Below are positions 54,765-64,000 of a DNA stretch of 64,000 nt, piece by piece (positions within the stretch are counted from its first letter, which is position 1; every line of letters begins with the position of its first letter). Both the position numbers and the translations under genes were made by a program. Below the pieces are notes generated by a model. The model was not told the origin of the DNA and did no database searches. It saw only the letters and a list, made by a program, of their open reading frames with translations. This DNA comes from Lepidostoma basale (lineage: Eukaryota > Arthropoda > Insecta > Trichoptera > Lepidostomatidae): positions 186,001 through 250,000 of the forward strand of contig JAHDVF020000053.1 of assembly GCA_022606425.2 (NCBI GenBank), written 5' to 3'.

Positions 54765-54860
54765 TAACTTACCATCACGCCGTCTCCCCGAAAGGGTAGG
54801 CAGAAATAATGGACTGTTACAATTTAACCGATGCGGCAATCCATCCTTCTCCTTCCATTC
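54765..54860 (-). repeat. LINE 3' end, family A, short
   Basis: 'accatcacgccgtctccccg' and 'ggtaggcagaaataatggac', nearly identical to 56690-56740. Confidence 0.75.
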
Positions 54861-55124
54861 TTCTATACCTTATATTATATATAGTAACAAAATCCTTTTT
54901 GTTTTACTAAAAATCTAATCCAGAGATATCATGCTGACTGCTAGATACCTTTTTTAGAGGAGCTCCCGAAAATTGGCAAAACAGCTTTAAAAATCATTAT
55001 CTTTACAAATACATATTTTTTGATAATCCATTGTTTTTGCGTAAACACTTTGATATTTAAACATTATTAACTGTTTATATAAAAACGCTGTTAATTAATA
55101 TACAATAATAATTGATTATATTTC

Positions 55125-55200
55125 TTTCGAAATTGTCGTGACAGCTGTTTTGCTAACCGATGATAGCATCGTCAGGTGTTACAATCAACTAAAAAATACA
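55125..55200 (-). repeat. Interspersed repeat, family 5, copy 2
   Basis: On the minus strand CTGACGA-T-GCTA..TAGC-AAAAC (55145-55175), then 'agctgtcacgacaatttcg', comparable to 39507-39490. Confidence 0.65.
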
Positions 55201-55521
55201 ACAGAAAGACTTAGTTTATACACAACATTATTAGGAGGGGAAGAAACGACACACAATATTGTAAACAATTATAATAAACATGGGAAAAAACATTAATTCG
55301 GTTCAGTAACGAAAATTCAATATTGATGCTTCAAATAAAATTAGAAGAAATATAATCAATTGTGACATTATTTAACCTTGTTTTTATTTATAAAGTTAAT
55401 ATTTTTTAATAATTTATTAAAAGCAATCGCAATATGTAGGGTATATGAACTTTTACGTTAAAATATTAAAATGTCTTAGACGATTTTATTAATATTCGTA
55501 TGTTGTTTAAATAAAAAATAA

Positions 55522-55778
55522 TTGGCTGCTATGAAAGCTTGAAAAAAAATTGAGATGAGCCAGCAGAATTACATTTTGAACCTTGAAAGTGTCAAGAACA
55601 TCTGCAAGAGTGAGGGATTAAAACCATTTCCCACCACCGGTCATCTCCGAGAAGGTACATGCAAAATGCATGCAGGGCTCGCTATAAATACTGCCCGCCG
55701 CCACCACACCGACATTCTGCACTTTGCCTTCCCCCGATAACCTACCACTGCCCATTGCCCACTATCATTTCGCTCAAG
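55522..55778 (+). promoter_or_regulatory. Proximal promoter and leader of CPR gene C
   Basis: It carries 'gagatgagccagcagaatta', 'gaaagtgtcaagaacatc', 'ggtcatctccgagaaggtac' and 'aatgcatgcagggctcgcta' before the TATA box. The leader 'actttgccttcccccgataa' matches A and B. Confidence 0.75.
55683..55690 (+). promoter_or_regulatory. TATA box, gene C
   Basis: TATAAATA, 96 bases before the start codon. Confidence 0.85.
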
Positions 55779-57102
55779 ATGAAAACCTTCTTCGTAAGTT
55801 CATTAAATAATATCATTGCACTAACTTTCTAAGTACATATAACAATTTAAAATGAAAAAATACGTATATTAAATAAAATAACACTTTTTATATTATTACC
55901 ATTAAATCGTAATTACATCTAGTTTCACCTGTACCCAAGCTTTATCAAGACAATACAAAACACTAAATAAAAATACAGATATACAATTAAAACGAATAAA
56001 AACGACACATGTCATTCCCATAAATTATAATAAAACTTCTAGAAAACATGTGTTTTCATTCGTATTAATTAATGTATTAAATATGGAGTTTTGCATCATT
56101 GTTCAAGAAACGATAAATAATACAGTTTTAACTCAATTATAGACAATTATTTTCATTGAACTAGTAGCTGTGAAACGTGGGTTTTTTTGTATTTGAAATT
56201 TGTTTCAAAACAAATACGAGTACAATTTTAACAACTGCGAAAATGTCCAGTTGAACATCATAGTCTATGTATTCGTGTGAATCTGTACTTTTATTTAGTT
56301 TAAACGAAACTAATTGGTGGAATTAAAAAGTTGGCTTTAAAACTATAATTATTTAAACTTTTAATCTTAAACAAAGAAAGTTATTAAAAAATAAACAAAT
56401 TAATTTTTTTTATTTATATAAATTTAAAATATGAAACCTGTAAAATAAAATTGTAGAGACCCATTAAACGGTGTTTTAAAATAAACTTCTATTATATTTT
56501 GTAACTGAACAATATTCATAATAATTATTTCAGTTACTTTTCTTGGCCTGTGTGACTTTTGTCTTTGCCGATGTTGATGATGGACAATACCGACCTGACC
56601 ATTCCGGATCGTAAGTAAAATGTAATTAAACAACCACAAATAGAGCGAATAATACCACAGGGAATTAGAAACTAACTAACTAACTAACCATCATGCCGTC
56701 TCTCCGAAAGGGTAGGCAGAAATAATGGACTGTCACACTTTAACCGATGCGGCACTCCATCCTTCTCTTTTCGGCCCGCGGGAGACGTGATGTGACGGAT
56801 TCTTTAAATATTTATGATGGAAATCTTTTTTTAATTAGTTAAATTTTTATTTGTTACTATTATTTAAAATAATGTTTTATTTTAGGTACCATAGCACCGA
56901 TGAAGGCCAATACTATCATACTGCGGGAGCTAATTCACACGATGGCGGAGAAGCTGAATATAATGGAGGGGAGAGTCGAGTCGAGTACAACCGTGCTGCT
57001 CCCGCCCCTACCCCTTTCCATGGGCATCCCAGGGTTGAGGTGAAACACACGTAAGTGCAACAGATTGTTAGTTCATCTTCCTTTACCTTACATTTACACA
57101 CA

Positions 57103-57153
<51 letters not shown>

Positions 57154-60100
57154 TGCGTGGCATTATATAACTAACTAGCTAACTAACCATCACGCCATTT
57201 CCCCGGAGGGGTAGGCAGAGAGAATGGATCGCCACAATGATCTGTCCTGGCATACCTCTCGGGCTTCCTCTATATTCATACATCGTACCATGCACGCACG
57301 TCGATTATTCCGACTTTGAATGTGGCCGCCTTTTAGTAATTGATTAATTTGGTCATCCCATGTTTTCCTCGGTCGTCCTCGGCTTCTTTTTCCACTCACG
57401 CTGCCTTTGTACAGTTTTTAACTATTCTATTCTCATCCATATGTCCAAACCATCTCAGGGATCCTTTTTTAATTTTATCCATGATGCAGTCATCTGCTTT
57501 ACATTTCTTTCTTATTTCATCGTTCGGTATTCTATCACATTCTTAGTGATCTCATTTCTACGGCATTTATCCTGCTTTCATCCTTCTTTTGCCAGCTCCA
57601 AGCTTCACTTCAATATTATTAATTATAATTTTCTTCTCATTCTTCTTATTCTTGTTCCTCTCCTTTCGGCAATCGTCCAACAACATGGCTATAACTACCC
57701 TTGGTACAGCAGTTCTTAACAGGGATATTGCAATGCAAATGAACCCTTCTCAAAGGTTTTATAGCTAGGATTTTCTTATTCTTCTGACACTTCTGACACT
57801 GTTTTACGTTAATTATACATTGGAAAATCAGTTGCAGCACTCCATATTTTTCGTTTCTCATAATGTGTCCTGAGTATTAGTTTCATGTTCTTTATGGTCT
57901 TAATAATTAATATATCAAATTAAAATATAATACATTTTTAATAATTTGTATTAACACCACTATATTTGGTAACACCAACCGGTTTCGCTCCCTCGGAGCT
58001 TCGTCAGGGTGAGAGAGTAAACTCTTATACGTAAGTTTACTCTCTCACCCTGACGAAGCCCCGGCGGGAGCGAAACCGGTTGGTGTTACCAAATAAAGTG
58101 GTGTGAATACAAATTATTAAAAGTGTATTATCATTATTTTATTTTATAATGTCACGCCACAAATTAAGTGCTTCATACAAATGTTTAATTAATATTTATT
58201 TTTTCGTTCGCTGCAGTACTTCCTGATTTGTAACTCTTTCTCTCCATGATAATTTATTAGTAATTATTTGTATTTATATTACATAATTGTTAATTTAAAT
58301 AATATTGATATATGTATTTATTTGTTACAATTTGAAAATTTTAAAGAATTTGATTTATTGTTAATAGAATATAATTTTCAAAATAGCGTCATTACATTTG
58401 CAAAAAATATTAAATTTAAAATATATTATTTAAGTGCTTAGAGTGTTGAACAACAATGATTGCTTAAAAAAGTTATTCTTTGTTTATCGGAGTTACTGGT
58501 TATTTGCGAAATTCGGATCATTTAAGGTCAAACTGCATCACATACAACAAGAAATAAATGCGTGGTATTTAATTTACTTGCAGACAGCTCTGCAACTACC
58601 AGATTACCTTAAGATGCCATATTACAGATATCTTTAAATGGATAAAACTTTTTTATGTAATTTTTTCAGTCATTACTAAAATTTTATATTTGTAAAGTAT
58701 TTTTTTAATTGACTGTAAATACCATGCTTTGTATCATTTCTCATCATTTTCACTCTCGGTTTACCAAAAAATTCTAAATAATAATTTAATAAAACGATAT
58801 TTTTTAACTACTTCCACTTTTGTCTTTATTTCTACAGCGACCAGTTTCGCCGGGCTCGCTGGCATAGACAGACTGGTAGACCAAGACAGATAGACCAGTT
58901 GAAGTAGTAAAAAACATCGTTTTATTTATTATATTATTATTTAAAATTAACTTCCATCAAGAGATTTCAATAAAATCATAAGATTATCTTAAAAACTTCT
59001 AACTTTAATACTCAATTCATCAAATAAATGCACACATATAGAATATTTTGTAATTATTATTATTAAAAATAATTTTGTACTAAGTAAGATTTATCTTGAG
59101 TTTATTAAAATAGTTTATGAAATACACAAGTGATTCAAAAAAATCTGTGCTATCACAATATATTATTATTATTATTATTATTATTATTTTGGCTATTCTG
59201 AAATAACTTTAATTTTTTTTTTTGTATTTATTGTTTCTTTAACAATGATGGCGACCTATGTATCAGAGTGGCAAGAGCTATAACTATTATACCGAAGGTC
59301 CCTGGTTCGATTCCCGGCGATGGCAGTGTGCTTGTCACACCATCTTTGGTCTGGTGTAAAATTCACATGATAATAAAATGGTAATAGATAAGCTGCCTAT
59401 CACTGCTAGCACTATAACTCCGTTGTGCACTGCCATCTTAGCTTCAGTCGATATATTTATATTTGCGGTAAAGACTTTCAGTGCACCATTTATTTTGTTT
59501 CTAGCTTCAACCCTTCTTTCGATATCTTTCTCAATTTTTGATCTCTTGCAACATGCTTCCCAGATAAATAAACTCGGTAACTTTGCTATTATTTTTTCAC
59601 CGTTCGCACTTATGTCACAATCCGTCATACATTATTCCTTTTCAAATACCATAACTTTAGTCTTTGACACGTTCATCACAAGATCACACTTATTGCATGC
59701 ATAAAATGTATATTTCAGATAAAATAAATCAAAACTTTACTTGACAGTTGTTTTAATTCAAATCAGCTATTACCGCCTTATTTTGCTGAGACAAAAATCA
59801 ATTGAATTATTTGAAACAATTTTATCTGATTCCAGAACTCCTGTGAAAAATGCATACGTTCCTTCTCAAGTAGTCAACGTCAGGACACATACCCATGGTA
59901 AGGAGCACGAAGCCAAGATCCTCCGCCAAGAGCAGAACGTCCACCCATACGGCTACTACTACCTGTACGAGACGGACAACCACATCCTCGCTGAGGAGAA
60001 CGGACATCTGGAGAAGATTAATGAAAAAGAAGACGCCATGAAAGTCGGCGGCTCCTACCAATACATTGGCCCTGACGGCGTCCTCTACAGAGTGGACTAC

Positions 60101-60160
60101 TTTGCCGATGAAAATGGTTTCCAACCCCGCGGAAAACATCTGCCCCAAACACCTCAATAA
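55779..60160 (+). CDS. RR-1 cuticular protein, CPR gene C
   Basis: Exons: 55779-55793, 56534-56610, 56886-57050 and 59836-60160. GT-AG introns, phases as in A and B, 193 residues. Signal peptide MKTFFLLFLACVTFVFA before DVDDGQYRPDHSGS. Exon 3 encodes a Gly/Ala/Glu/His-rich linker (GANSHDGGEAEYNGGESRVE, then PTPFHGHPRVEVKHT). Exon 4 carries the RR-1 domain at about residues 126-186, with [40 protein letters not shown] and GFQP. It is the most diverged of the three in exon 4: HTHGKEHEAK and NVHPYG replace the KESDAK and DITPEG segments of A and B. Same expected role: secreted, chitin-binding, flexible cuticle. Intron 3 is large and filled with LINE pieces, two foldbacks, a CA microsatellite and a SINE. 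Confidence 0.96.
55988..56080. repeat. Half of a family 2 MITE (intron 1 of C)
   Basis: Only the right arm is present, from 'acatgtcattcccataaatt' to 'tgttttcattcgtattaatt'. The partner arm is missing. Confidence 0.75.
56672..56790 (-). repeat. LINE 3' end, family A (intron 2 of C)
   Basis: 'aactaactaaccatcatgcc' followed by 'gtctctccgaaagggtaggc'. Nearly identical to 54765-54860 over 100 bases, including 'ttaaccgatgcggca', so the two share a recent source. Confidence 0.8.
57109..57152 (+). repeat. CA microsatellite (intron 3 of C)
   Basis: About 21 uninterrupted CA units, 60 bases after exon 3. Confidence 0.95.
57165..57745 (-). pseudogene. LINE 3' end, family A (intron 3 of C)
   Basis: Minus-strand frame [19 protein letters not shown], then NNRRACMVRCMNIEEAREVC and QDRSLWRSILSAYPSG. 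The last 40 codons are intact and end at the reversed 'accatcacgccatttccccg'. Best preserved C-terminus of the family here. Confidence 0.85.
57927..58131. repeat. Foldback element with twin hairpin cores (intron 3 of C)
   Basis: Outer 'tttttaataatttgtattaa' and its complement, then 'accaaccggtttcgctccct' and 'gggagcgaaaccggttggt', around a loop 'aaactcttatacgtaagttt'. Each arm holds CTGACGA-A-stem-GAAAC (minus 57981-58007; plus 58051-58077). A relic is at 26690-26790. Confidence 0.92.
58132..58775 (+). other. AT-rich part of intron 3 of C
   Basis: 'cacaaattaagtgcttcata' recurs reversed near 26070 and 50415, a hint of another old repeat. Nothing else is recognised. Confidence 0.4.
58776..58990. 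repeat. Foldback MITE, family 1, copy 4 (intron 3 of C)
   Basis: Left arm 'acttccacttttgtctttat' and 'cgaccagtttcgccgggctc'; the right inner arm is deleted, and the right flank 'aacttccatcaagagatttc' is present. Confidence 0.82.
59161..59189 (+). repeat. ATT microsatellite
   Basis: About nine TTA units. Confidence 0.9.
59251..59402 (+). repeat. tRNA-derived SINE, copy 8, 3'-truncated (intron 3 of C)
   Basis: 'gcgacctatgtatcagagtg', B-box-like 'tggttcgattcccggcgatg', and then 'ggtctggtgtaaaattcaca'. It stops at 'gctgcctatcac', where a LINE piece begins. Confidence 0.87.
59403..59705 (-). pseudogene. LINE family A internal fragment (intron 3 of C)
   Basis: The minus strand reads MTDCDISANGEKIIAKLPSL, then KIEKDIERRVEARNKINGAL and STEAKMAVHNGV. 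This is the region between the YADD motif and the C-terminus, matching 32200-32480. Open over 97 codons, so only lightly damaged. Confidence 0.8.
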
Positions 60161-60335
60161 ATTTCCACCCTGAATGCCGTGTATTTATAATATGTATTAT
60201 AAAGTACTACATGTATTTTTTAAAAGATACTCTATACCATATAGAAACTTGTTTATTCTGTAAATAATATATATTTGCCGTGTACAAATGTTTTTGAAAA
60301 TAGCCTTTACTATTCTTATTAGATTTCATTTTGAA

Positions 60336-60341
60336 AATAAA
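60336..60341 (+). promoter_or_regulatory. Poly(A) signal, gene C
   Basis: AATAAA, 176 bases after the stop codon, in the context 'agatttcattttgaaAATAA'. Confidence 0.75.
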
Positions 60342-60399
60342 AGTTATTGTTTAAACACAAATCATATTTTATATCGTTAATCTTAAAATTAAATAAAAA

Positions 60400-60655
60400 T
60401 AAAAGTGGAGTTCGGCCGGCCATATAGCGAGAAAAACGGATGATCAGTAGACAAGACGCACCCTGGAGTGGCGACCGAGAACCGGCCATAGAAATCCTGG
60501 CAGACCACAAACCAGATGGTGTGATGACATCAAGAGAATGGCAGGAGGTCAATGGCACAGAGCGACGAGAGATCGAGAGTTGAGGAAGTCGGTAAGGAAG
60601 GCCTATGTTCAGCACTGGATGACTAAAAGCTGATGATGATGATGATGATAATGAT
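60400..60655 (+). repeat. LINE family B 3' end
   Basis: 'aaaagtggagttcggccggc' (KVEFGRPY-like shift of WAGHI), 'agaccacaaaccagatggtg' (RPQTRW-like block), and a (GAT)n tail at 60631-60650. It inserted directly behind gene C. Confidence 0.8.
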
Positions 60656-60733
60656 TTTTAAAATACGCGCGTATCTGACCTGTTTGTGGCGGTAAATTGT
60701 CCTGGGATGACGAAGTCCAGCTATCTTTTCAGA

Positions 60734-60930
60734 CTTTTCTACCCTGGACACCATATATTTGTATGTATGTACGAGTATATTATTTAAAAAACACTCTGTG
60801 CCGTATATACGTAGGTGCGTGTGTATTCTGTAAATATTATTTTTTAATTTGCACAAATGAAAAAAAAAAACATTTCGCAGTTTTCATTAGAAACAATTGG
60901 AATTTAAAATTGATGGAAACTGGAAATAAA
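60734..60930 (+). pseudogene. Relic 3' UTR of a fourth CPR copy
   Basis: 'ttctaccctggacaccatat' .. 'gagtatattatttaaaaaac' .. 'gtgtgtattctgtaaatatt' .. 'ttttcattagaaa' align in order with the 3' UTRs of genes A and C, ending at AATAAA (60925-60930). No coding exon precedes it; 60660-60733 does not match the RR exon. Confidence 0.65.
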
Positions 60931-61374
60931 ATTGAATTGAAATAAAGAATATTTATCTACATATTCAAAATTTTATCGTTTAAACCGAGAGACCATTTAG
61001 TATTTAAATTATAGTGTTTGGTTTTCTCCGGTAGCATTTCAAGGAATGTGCCTCGTTGTGTGGATACATAACGAATGTTTGTGACATTTGTAAAAGTCAT
61101 TATTTCGTTATATTTACATAAATTAATCTACTTTTTGCTTCTTAATTCGATTACATATAAAAATTTGCAAATTGTGAACATAAAAATCACATAAAATATT
61201 TCCTACGTAAAATGACAAAATCACTAATTTTATTATTTATTTGAAACTTAAGTCATAAATGTTTCTTTATGGCGTAACTCAATAAACCAAGAACCAATAG
61301 CTTAAATTGGTTCAAAACATTGTTAATTTAAAAAACAATTAATATTTAAGTTTTTGTAAAACTGAATTTTAAAC
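60931..61374. other. AT-rich stretch, nothing recognised
   Basis: No supported feature. Confidence 0.4.
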
Positions 61375-61570
61375 AATTAATACGAATGAAAACGTCTGTT
61401 TTCTAGAAGTGTTATGTTTTATGGGATTGAAATGTTTCCCCTTACTAAACCATTATTAATGTCTAGTACACCACATTTGATAAAGCTTTAACGAGGCAAA
61501 ACATGTAATACCCATAAAATACACATAATAAAACTTCTAGAAAACGGACGTTTTAATTCGTATTAATAGT
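61375..61570. repeat. Foldback MITE, family 2
   Basis: 'aatacgaatgaaaacgtctg' and its complement at the outer ends; the inner arms are partly decayed ('taaagctttaacgaggcaaa'). Confidence 0.85.
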
Positions 61571-61879
61571 GAATGATTTGAATAAATTTTAATCAAAAGC
61601 CAACTTATAAGTAAATATTGCAAAAAAATATTCATTTGACGGGTTATATAATATAACCCCTCAACAATAAATAATGTCAATAATTGTCGTATAATAATGT
61701 GTGATTACAACTGAAATGCAGGCAAAACGTTATGTGTGAAGATAGAATATTCAATTGAAAATAAAATAAAATTAATTATTTAAAATAAAAAACCAAATAT
61801 AATATACATAATCTCAGATTTATTTTTTTTAAAGTGCACAGTACAAATAATTAATTCATATTTAATTAGAAACCATAGG
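61571..61879. other. AT-rich stretch, nothing recognised
   Basis: No supported feature. Confidence 0.4.
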
Positions 61880-62070
61880 TTTGAAACTGAAAACCGGCAA
61901 TGGAAACCGGGGATAACTACAAGCAAGATGGTCTGATAATATCAAAGGAGTGGCAGGAGGTAAATGACACAGAATGGCGAGCGATAGAGTCTTATGAACG
62001 CCTGAAAGAGAGGCCTATGATCAATATTAGACGACTAATGGCTGATGATAATGATGAAGGCAAGGAAGGT
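61880..62070 (+). repeat. LINE family B 3' end, diverged
   Basis: 'gatggtctgataatatcaaa' and 'gtggcaggaggtaaatgaca' align with 60515-60560; the tail is 'ctaatggctgatgataatga'. Confidence 0.72.
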
Positions 62071-62269
62071 GCCACCACATGAGGTGTCACAAACCCGGCC
62101 TCCCTGCAAACGATATAAAGTCGGCCAAACCTTCTACCACAGTGACAAGAGAATACGAGATAAGGCGCTTTTTAGGATCATCCCTGTAAAATAAACTTGC
62201 CATTGATAAGAAGAAAAAGATAATGATGGTAACATTAAAACACCACTTTTCAAAGTCCACCGTCACAAA
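62071..62269. other. Short unassigned stretch
   Basis: No supported feature. Confidence 0.35.
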
Positions 62270-62769
62270 TAGATCAATCAAATCAAATCAGTTTATTTTC
62301 TCAAAAGATATTACAAACAACAATTATAGTTTAAGGCATCTATTGAGAACAGGTAAAACATAAAAAATATATTATACCAGCAGCGCACGAGAGATGGTTC
62401 AACATTAGAAATACAAGATACTCTCCAAAGTCAAGAGAATTTGGCTTTTGAACATTCTTTCACGAATAGGAAAGACGTCGATCTCCGAAGCGATCATGTT
62501 CAGCAGTTTGATTGCTCTCCCCACCGGCATCACCAGAGGCATGCTGGTTCTGCATGCTGGGAGATAAAACAGTCTGTGCTAACGCTGTTGAAGATAACCA
62601 TCCGGAACATAAAGATGGATAGCCTCCAAGATGACGGAATTCTCAAAGAATCCCCTGATAAGTCTGAAGAAATGGGTAAGTGTGCACCCATCCCTTCTTA
62701 TTTGCAAACTATCGGTCCCCAGCATGCCCAAAAGGAATGCAGTGGGATAAAGCCAGCATAGATCATATG
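62270..62769 (-). repeat. LINE family C, 3' end plus internal part
   Basis: On the minus strand the 3' tail (TTTGATT)n is at 62272-62290. It is preceded by the 3' UTR, which shares 'caatagatgccttaaac' and TTTGAGAAAATAAACTGA with 1535-1845. The internal part at 62560-62769 matches 51945-52200. It links the tail and internal pieces into one family. Confidence 0.78.
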
Positions 62770-63512
62770 TAAGACGAAGAGAAACAATAAAAAATAATGC
62801 TTTTCGAAAATAAGTCCTTAACTTTATTTTACTCTGATATTAAAACTATTAGCAAATTAAAACAGTGTGATACTATAGTACCTACGTATAAGAAATGTAT
62901 TTTTGAAATGAATGTCAAGTCACCAACCCAAAGATAAATGTATTCAGTTTGGCGTTTAAGTAACAATACTTGAGTCACGAGCACTTAAGTGAAAATTCTT
63001 CCTTGTACACAAATGCTTTCAAAGTTCAAACGCTACACTAAAAGTTTTGTAAGAAAAAAATGTTTTATAAACGGAACAACGAATCTGTGATTATAAATGA
63101 GTCCCTGAGAATATTATCGAATGCCTTAAGTATACGAAATGATAAATTTGATGTCATTAACATAAAATTTGGGCACGTCTTCAATATAGTCTGATTCTAT
63201 AATAAAGGTGATATATTGTGAATAGTCGTATAATACGTGCAAGCTCCGATACGCTTATTATTCAATAATGTCCATAAATTAGGCTCTCGTCTTGGAGATG
63301 CCATTTTGTGCAAAACTTACACTTACACAGGCTGATTAAAGCGTTCTTATTTTAAAAATATATAATAATTATTAATAATCAATATAATCGTCTTTGCAGA
63401 CTAAGCGAAAAATGAATTGCATATTTTATCTCCCAGTATGCAGAAACAACCTGTAGGCCAGTGGTAAAAGCTTTTGTTTTTAACAAATAATATGTTAACT
63501 TGTACATAATTG
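62770..63512. other. AT-rich stretch, nothing recognised
   Basis: No supported feature. Confidence 0.4.
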
Positions 63513-63728
63513 ACGACCTTCGTGGCTGCGTGGCCTATGCTATGAATGCCACACCGAAGGTTCGGGGTTCAATTCACGGCGAAAACACTGTGATTGTCAC
63601 ACTGTCTTTGGTGTGGTGTAGAATTCATGTGACAATAAAACGGTGATCGACATGAGAATCTATATAATAGCTAAAAAAACTAATTGTTTACAGTAATGGG
63701 GTTAACGAACTGTTGTATACAAAAAAAA
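63513..63728 (+). repeat. tRNA-derived SINE, copy 9
   Basis: 'cgaccttcgtggctgcgtgg', B-box-like 'gggttcaattcacgg', a deletion in the middle, and the 3' end 'acgaactgttgtatacaaaa'. Confidence 0.87.
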
Positions 63729-64000
63729 CTATTTCAATACTTTTTCAAGGTCCTGAGAAATAGGCATTTTTTGTTTAAGTAACGCTTAGCTAGGCATTAT
63801 AAAAGTAATTCGCATACGAACAGAGCTTTAAGCTCAAAACAGTTTGTTCGACTAGCTGATTTTATCATACAAGTGCTTCATTATGTACCTTTTTTTCTTA
63901 CAAATCGATCATTGTAATAGATTCCTATAAAGCATTTTTTCTTTTTCTCATTATATTAAAAATATATCCCTTTCTACGCGTTACTTGATTTATTATACTC
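63729..64000. other. Window end, nothing recognised
   Basis: AT-rich with no supported feature. Confidence 0.4.

Noticed and set aside
57360..57719. 119-codon plus-strand open frame in intron 3 of gene C
   Set aside because: It is antisense to a family A LINE end, whose sense frame carries the recognisable RGRPRKTW block.

Overview
The window is AT-rich, intron-containing and packed with repeats. It carries two mariner elements, a tRNA-derived SINE family, several decayed LINE families, foldback MITEs and insect cuticle genes. This is nuclear DNA of an insect, most probably a moth or butterfly. That placement rests on the style of the cuticle proteins and repeats and is an inference; no species can be named.

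Layout. 1-10.1 kb: no gene found, only LINE 3' ends, one SINE, foldback repeats and AT-rich filler. 10.17-22.2 kb (+): a five-exon gene for a secreted protein of about 1114 residues. It has a signal peptide, a very long low-complexity Asn/Ser/Thr/Lys-rich region, an RR-type chitin-binding domain split over four exons, and a basic tail. Intron 2 holds a broken mariner (15.3-16.4 kb) and intron 4 holds a second one (19.65-20.93 kb). 22.2-35.2 kb: intergenic repeats, one orphan exon-like segment (31.40-31.48 kb) and a LINE reverse-transcriptase remnant. 35.2-60.2 kb (+): three tandem RR-1 cuticular protein genes, called here A (35466-40705), B (45325-51081) and C (55779-60160). All have the same four-exon, phase-2 plan, near-identical proximal promoters and similar 3' UTRs, and they repeat every ~10 kb. 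A decayed 3' UTR of the same type lies after gene C at ~60.73-60.93 kb. 60.9-64 kb: repeats and filler.

The four genes all encode extracellular proteins expected to bind chitin through the Rebers-Riddiford domain, so the region is part of a cuticular protein (CPR) cluster. A, B and C arose by segmental duplication of a unit that reaches about 2.4 kb upstream and 1 kb downstream of the gene. Gene A also carries a second copy of its exon 3, with a lost acceptor apparently replaced by an AG exactly 9 nt downstream. Genes A and B are far more alike in exon 4 plus 3' UTR than in exons 2-3, which suggests gene conversion.

The most unusual non-genic signal is a hairpin grammar, CTGANGAN-stem-GAAAC, found inside at least five otherwise unrelated repeat families. 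It matches the conserved core of the hammerhead ribozyme except for one extra base before helix II. In one copy (11451-11527) all three hammerhead helices can be drawn by eye. Repeat boundaries given here are eye estimates, usually good to 10-30 bases; exon boundaries are exact if the splice choices are right.
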